This document shows, piece after piece, positions 63,783 through 64,000 of a stretch of 64,000 nucleotides of DNA (within the stretch, counting starts at the first letter, position 1; each line of letters starts with the position of its first letter). Below the pieces are notes generated by a model, which ran no database searches, was not told where the DNA came from, and worked only from the letters and a program-made list of their open reading frames with translations. This DNA comes from Flammeovirgaceae bacterium SG7u.111 (GTDB lineage Bacteria; Bacteroidota; Bacteroidia; Cytophagales; Flammeovirgaceae). The translations under genes and the position numbers were made by a program. Location: NCBI GenBank assembly GCA_034044135.1, contig CP139021.1:5719635-5783634 (forward strand), given 5' to 3'.

Positions 63783-64000
63783 TTAATGGCTCTTGGCAAA
63801 CTTCCTATTATGGTTGATGTGCTTAGGAAAAGTAGATTCTCCTTTTTCTCTCATCACTAAGCTACCAGCTTCACTCGGCATGTGAGTAGCCTTATGAAGT
63901 TTATGGTTGTTTTTCTTAAAATCATTTGACCTAGGCGCTACGGAAATAGTTTCTTTCTGAACAACTATAGGGGCTACTGCACCTTTTAATTTATGGTTAT
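63783..64000 (-). CDS. His/Lys/Asn-rich protein, C-terminal part only
   Basis: A minus-strand frame is open from the window edge to a TAA at 63785-63783 and gives the last 72 residues of a truncated gene. The peptide is basic, with repeated N-H-K-L, N-N-H-K-L-H-K and I-N-H-N-R-K words, and ends F-A-K-S-H. No family is recognised. Low complexity and truncation make this a tentative call, though the frame stays open without stops across a rather AT-rich stretch. Confidence 0.5.
   Translation of the reverse strand, partial: NHKLKGAVAPIVVQKETISVAPRSNDFKKNNHKLHKATHMPSEAGSLVMREKGESTFPKHINHNRKFAKSH

Overview
The window is a chromosomal segment of a Bacteroidota bacterium, most likely a marine Cytophagales-type heterotroph. 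The evidence is SusC/SusD pairs with FecR and ECF sigma regulators, a type IX secretion sorting tail, TAnnTTTG-type promoters, the large-insert form of IspG, tandem sulfatases beside a GH16 enzyme, and AT-rich DNA. No rRNA, tRNA, CRISPR array, prophage or complete insertion sequence was recognised.

Layout. (1) 1-9896, minus strand: polysaccharide-utilisation-type locus A. In transcription order it holds an ECF sigma factor, FecR anti-sigma, SusC, SusD, a PI-PLC-C1-like lipoprotein, a DUF218 protein and the start of a GH92 alpha-mannosidase cut by the window edge. (2) 10251-22243: mixed housekeeping genes (outer-membrane barrel, fasciclin, MpaB-type oxygenase, vWA, CoA-disulfide-reductase/rhodanese fusion, HNH-like protein, UbiA, TPR, amidase, TrmH-family methylase), with a MITE-like element and one copy of a GC-rich dispersed repeat. 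(3) 22321-32016: a TPR/LuxR-like regulator divergent from a T9SS-exported beta-helix protein, a GH16 enzyme and two tandem S1 sulfatases, which together look like sulfated-galactan degradation. (4) 32531-43053: gcvT, a MORN-repeat protein, comEC, an alpha/beta hydrolase, a fused Dpp-type ATPase and a SulP transporter with an unusual insert. (5) 43161-52608, minus strand: locus B, again ECF sigma, FecR, SusC, SusD, then a PI-PLC X-domain lipoprotein and a metallophosphoesterase lipoprotein. (6) 52797-64000: an acetyltransferase, a small basic protein, YfcE-like phosphodiesterase with holA, an octaheme-HEAT-TPR cytochrome, a RDD/DUF2752 membrane cluster, floA, ispG and a truncated His-rich ORF.

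The most interesting points are two. First, loci A and B each pair a SusCD importer with a secreted PI-PLC-fold enzyme, but from different PI-PLC families, and A adds an alpha-mannosidase. This suggests scavenging of inositol-phosphate-linked glycans or lipids such as GPI-type molecules. Second, in both loci the FecR-SusC gap carries, on the strand opposite to susC, an exact TAnnTTTG box followed by two stem-loops. The second stem-loop ends in a T7-T8 run, and its G-U pairs work only in the plus-strand RNA. These are two predicted antisense small RNAs of about 75-86 nt placed like the DonS-type PUL regulators of Bacteroides.
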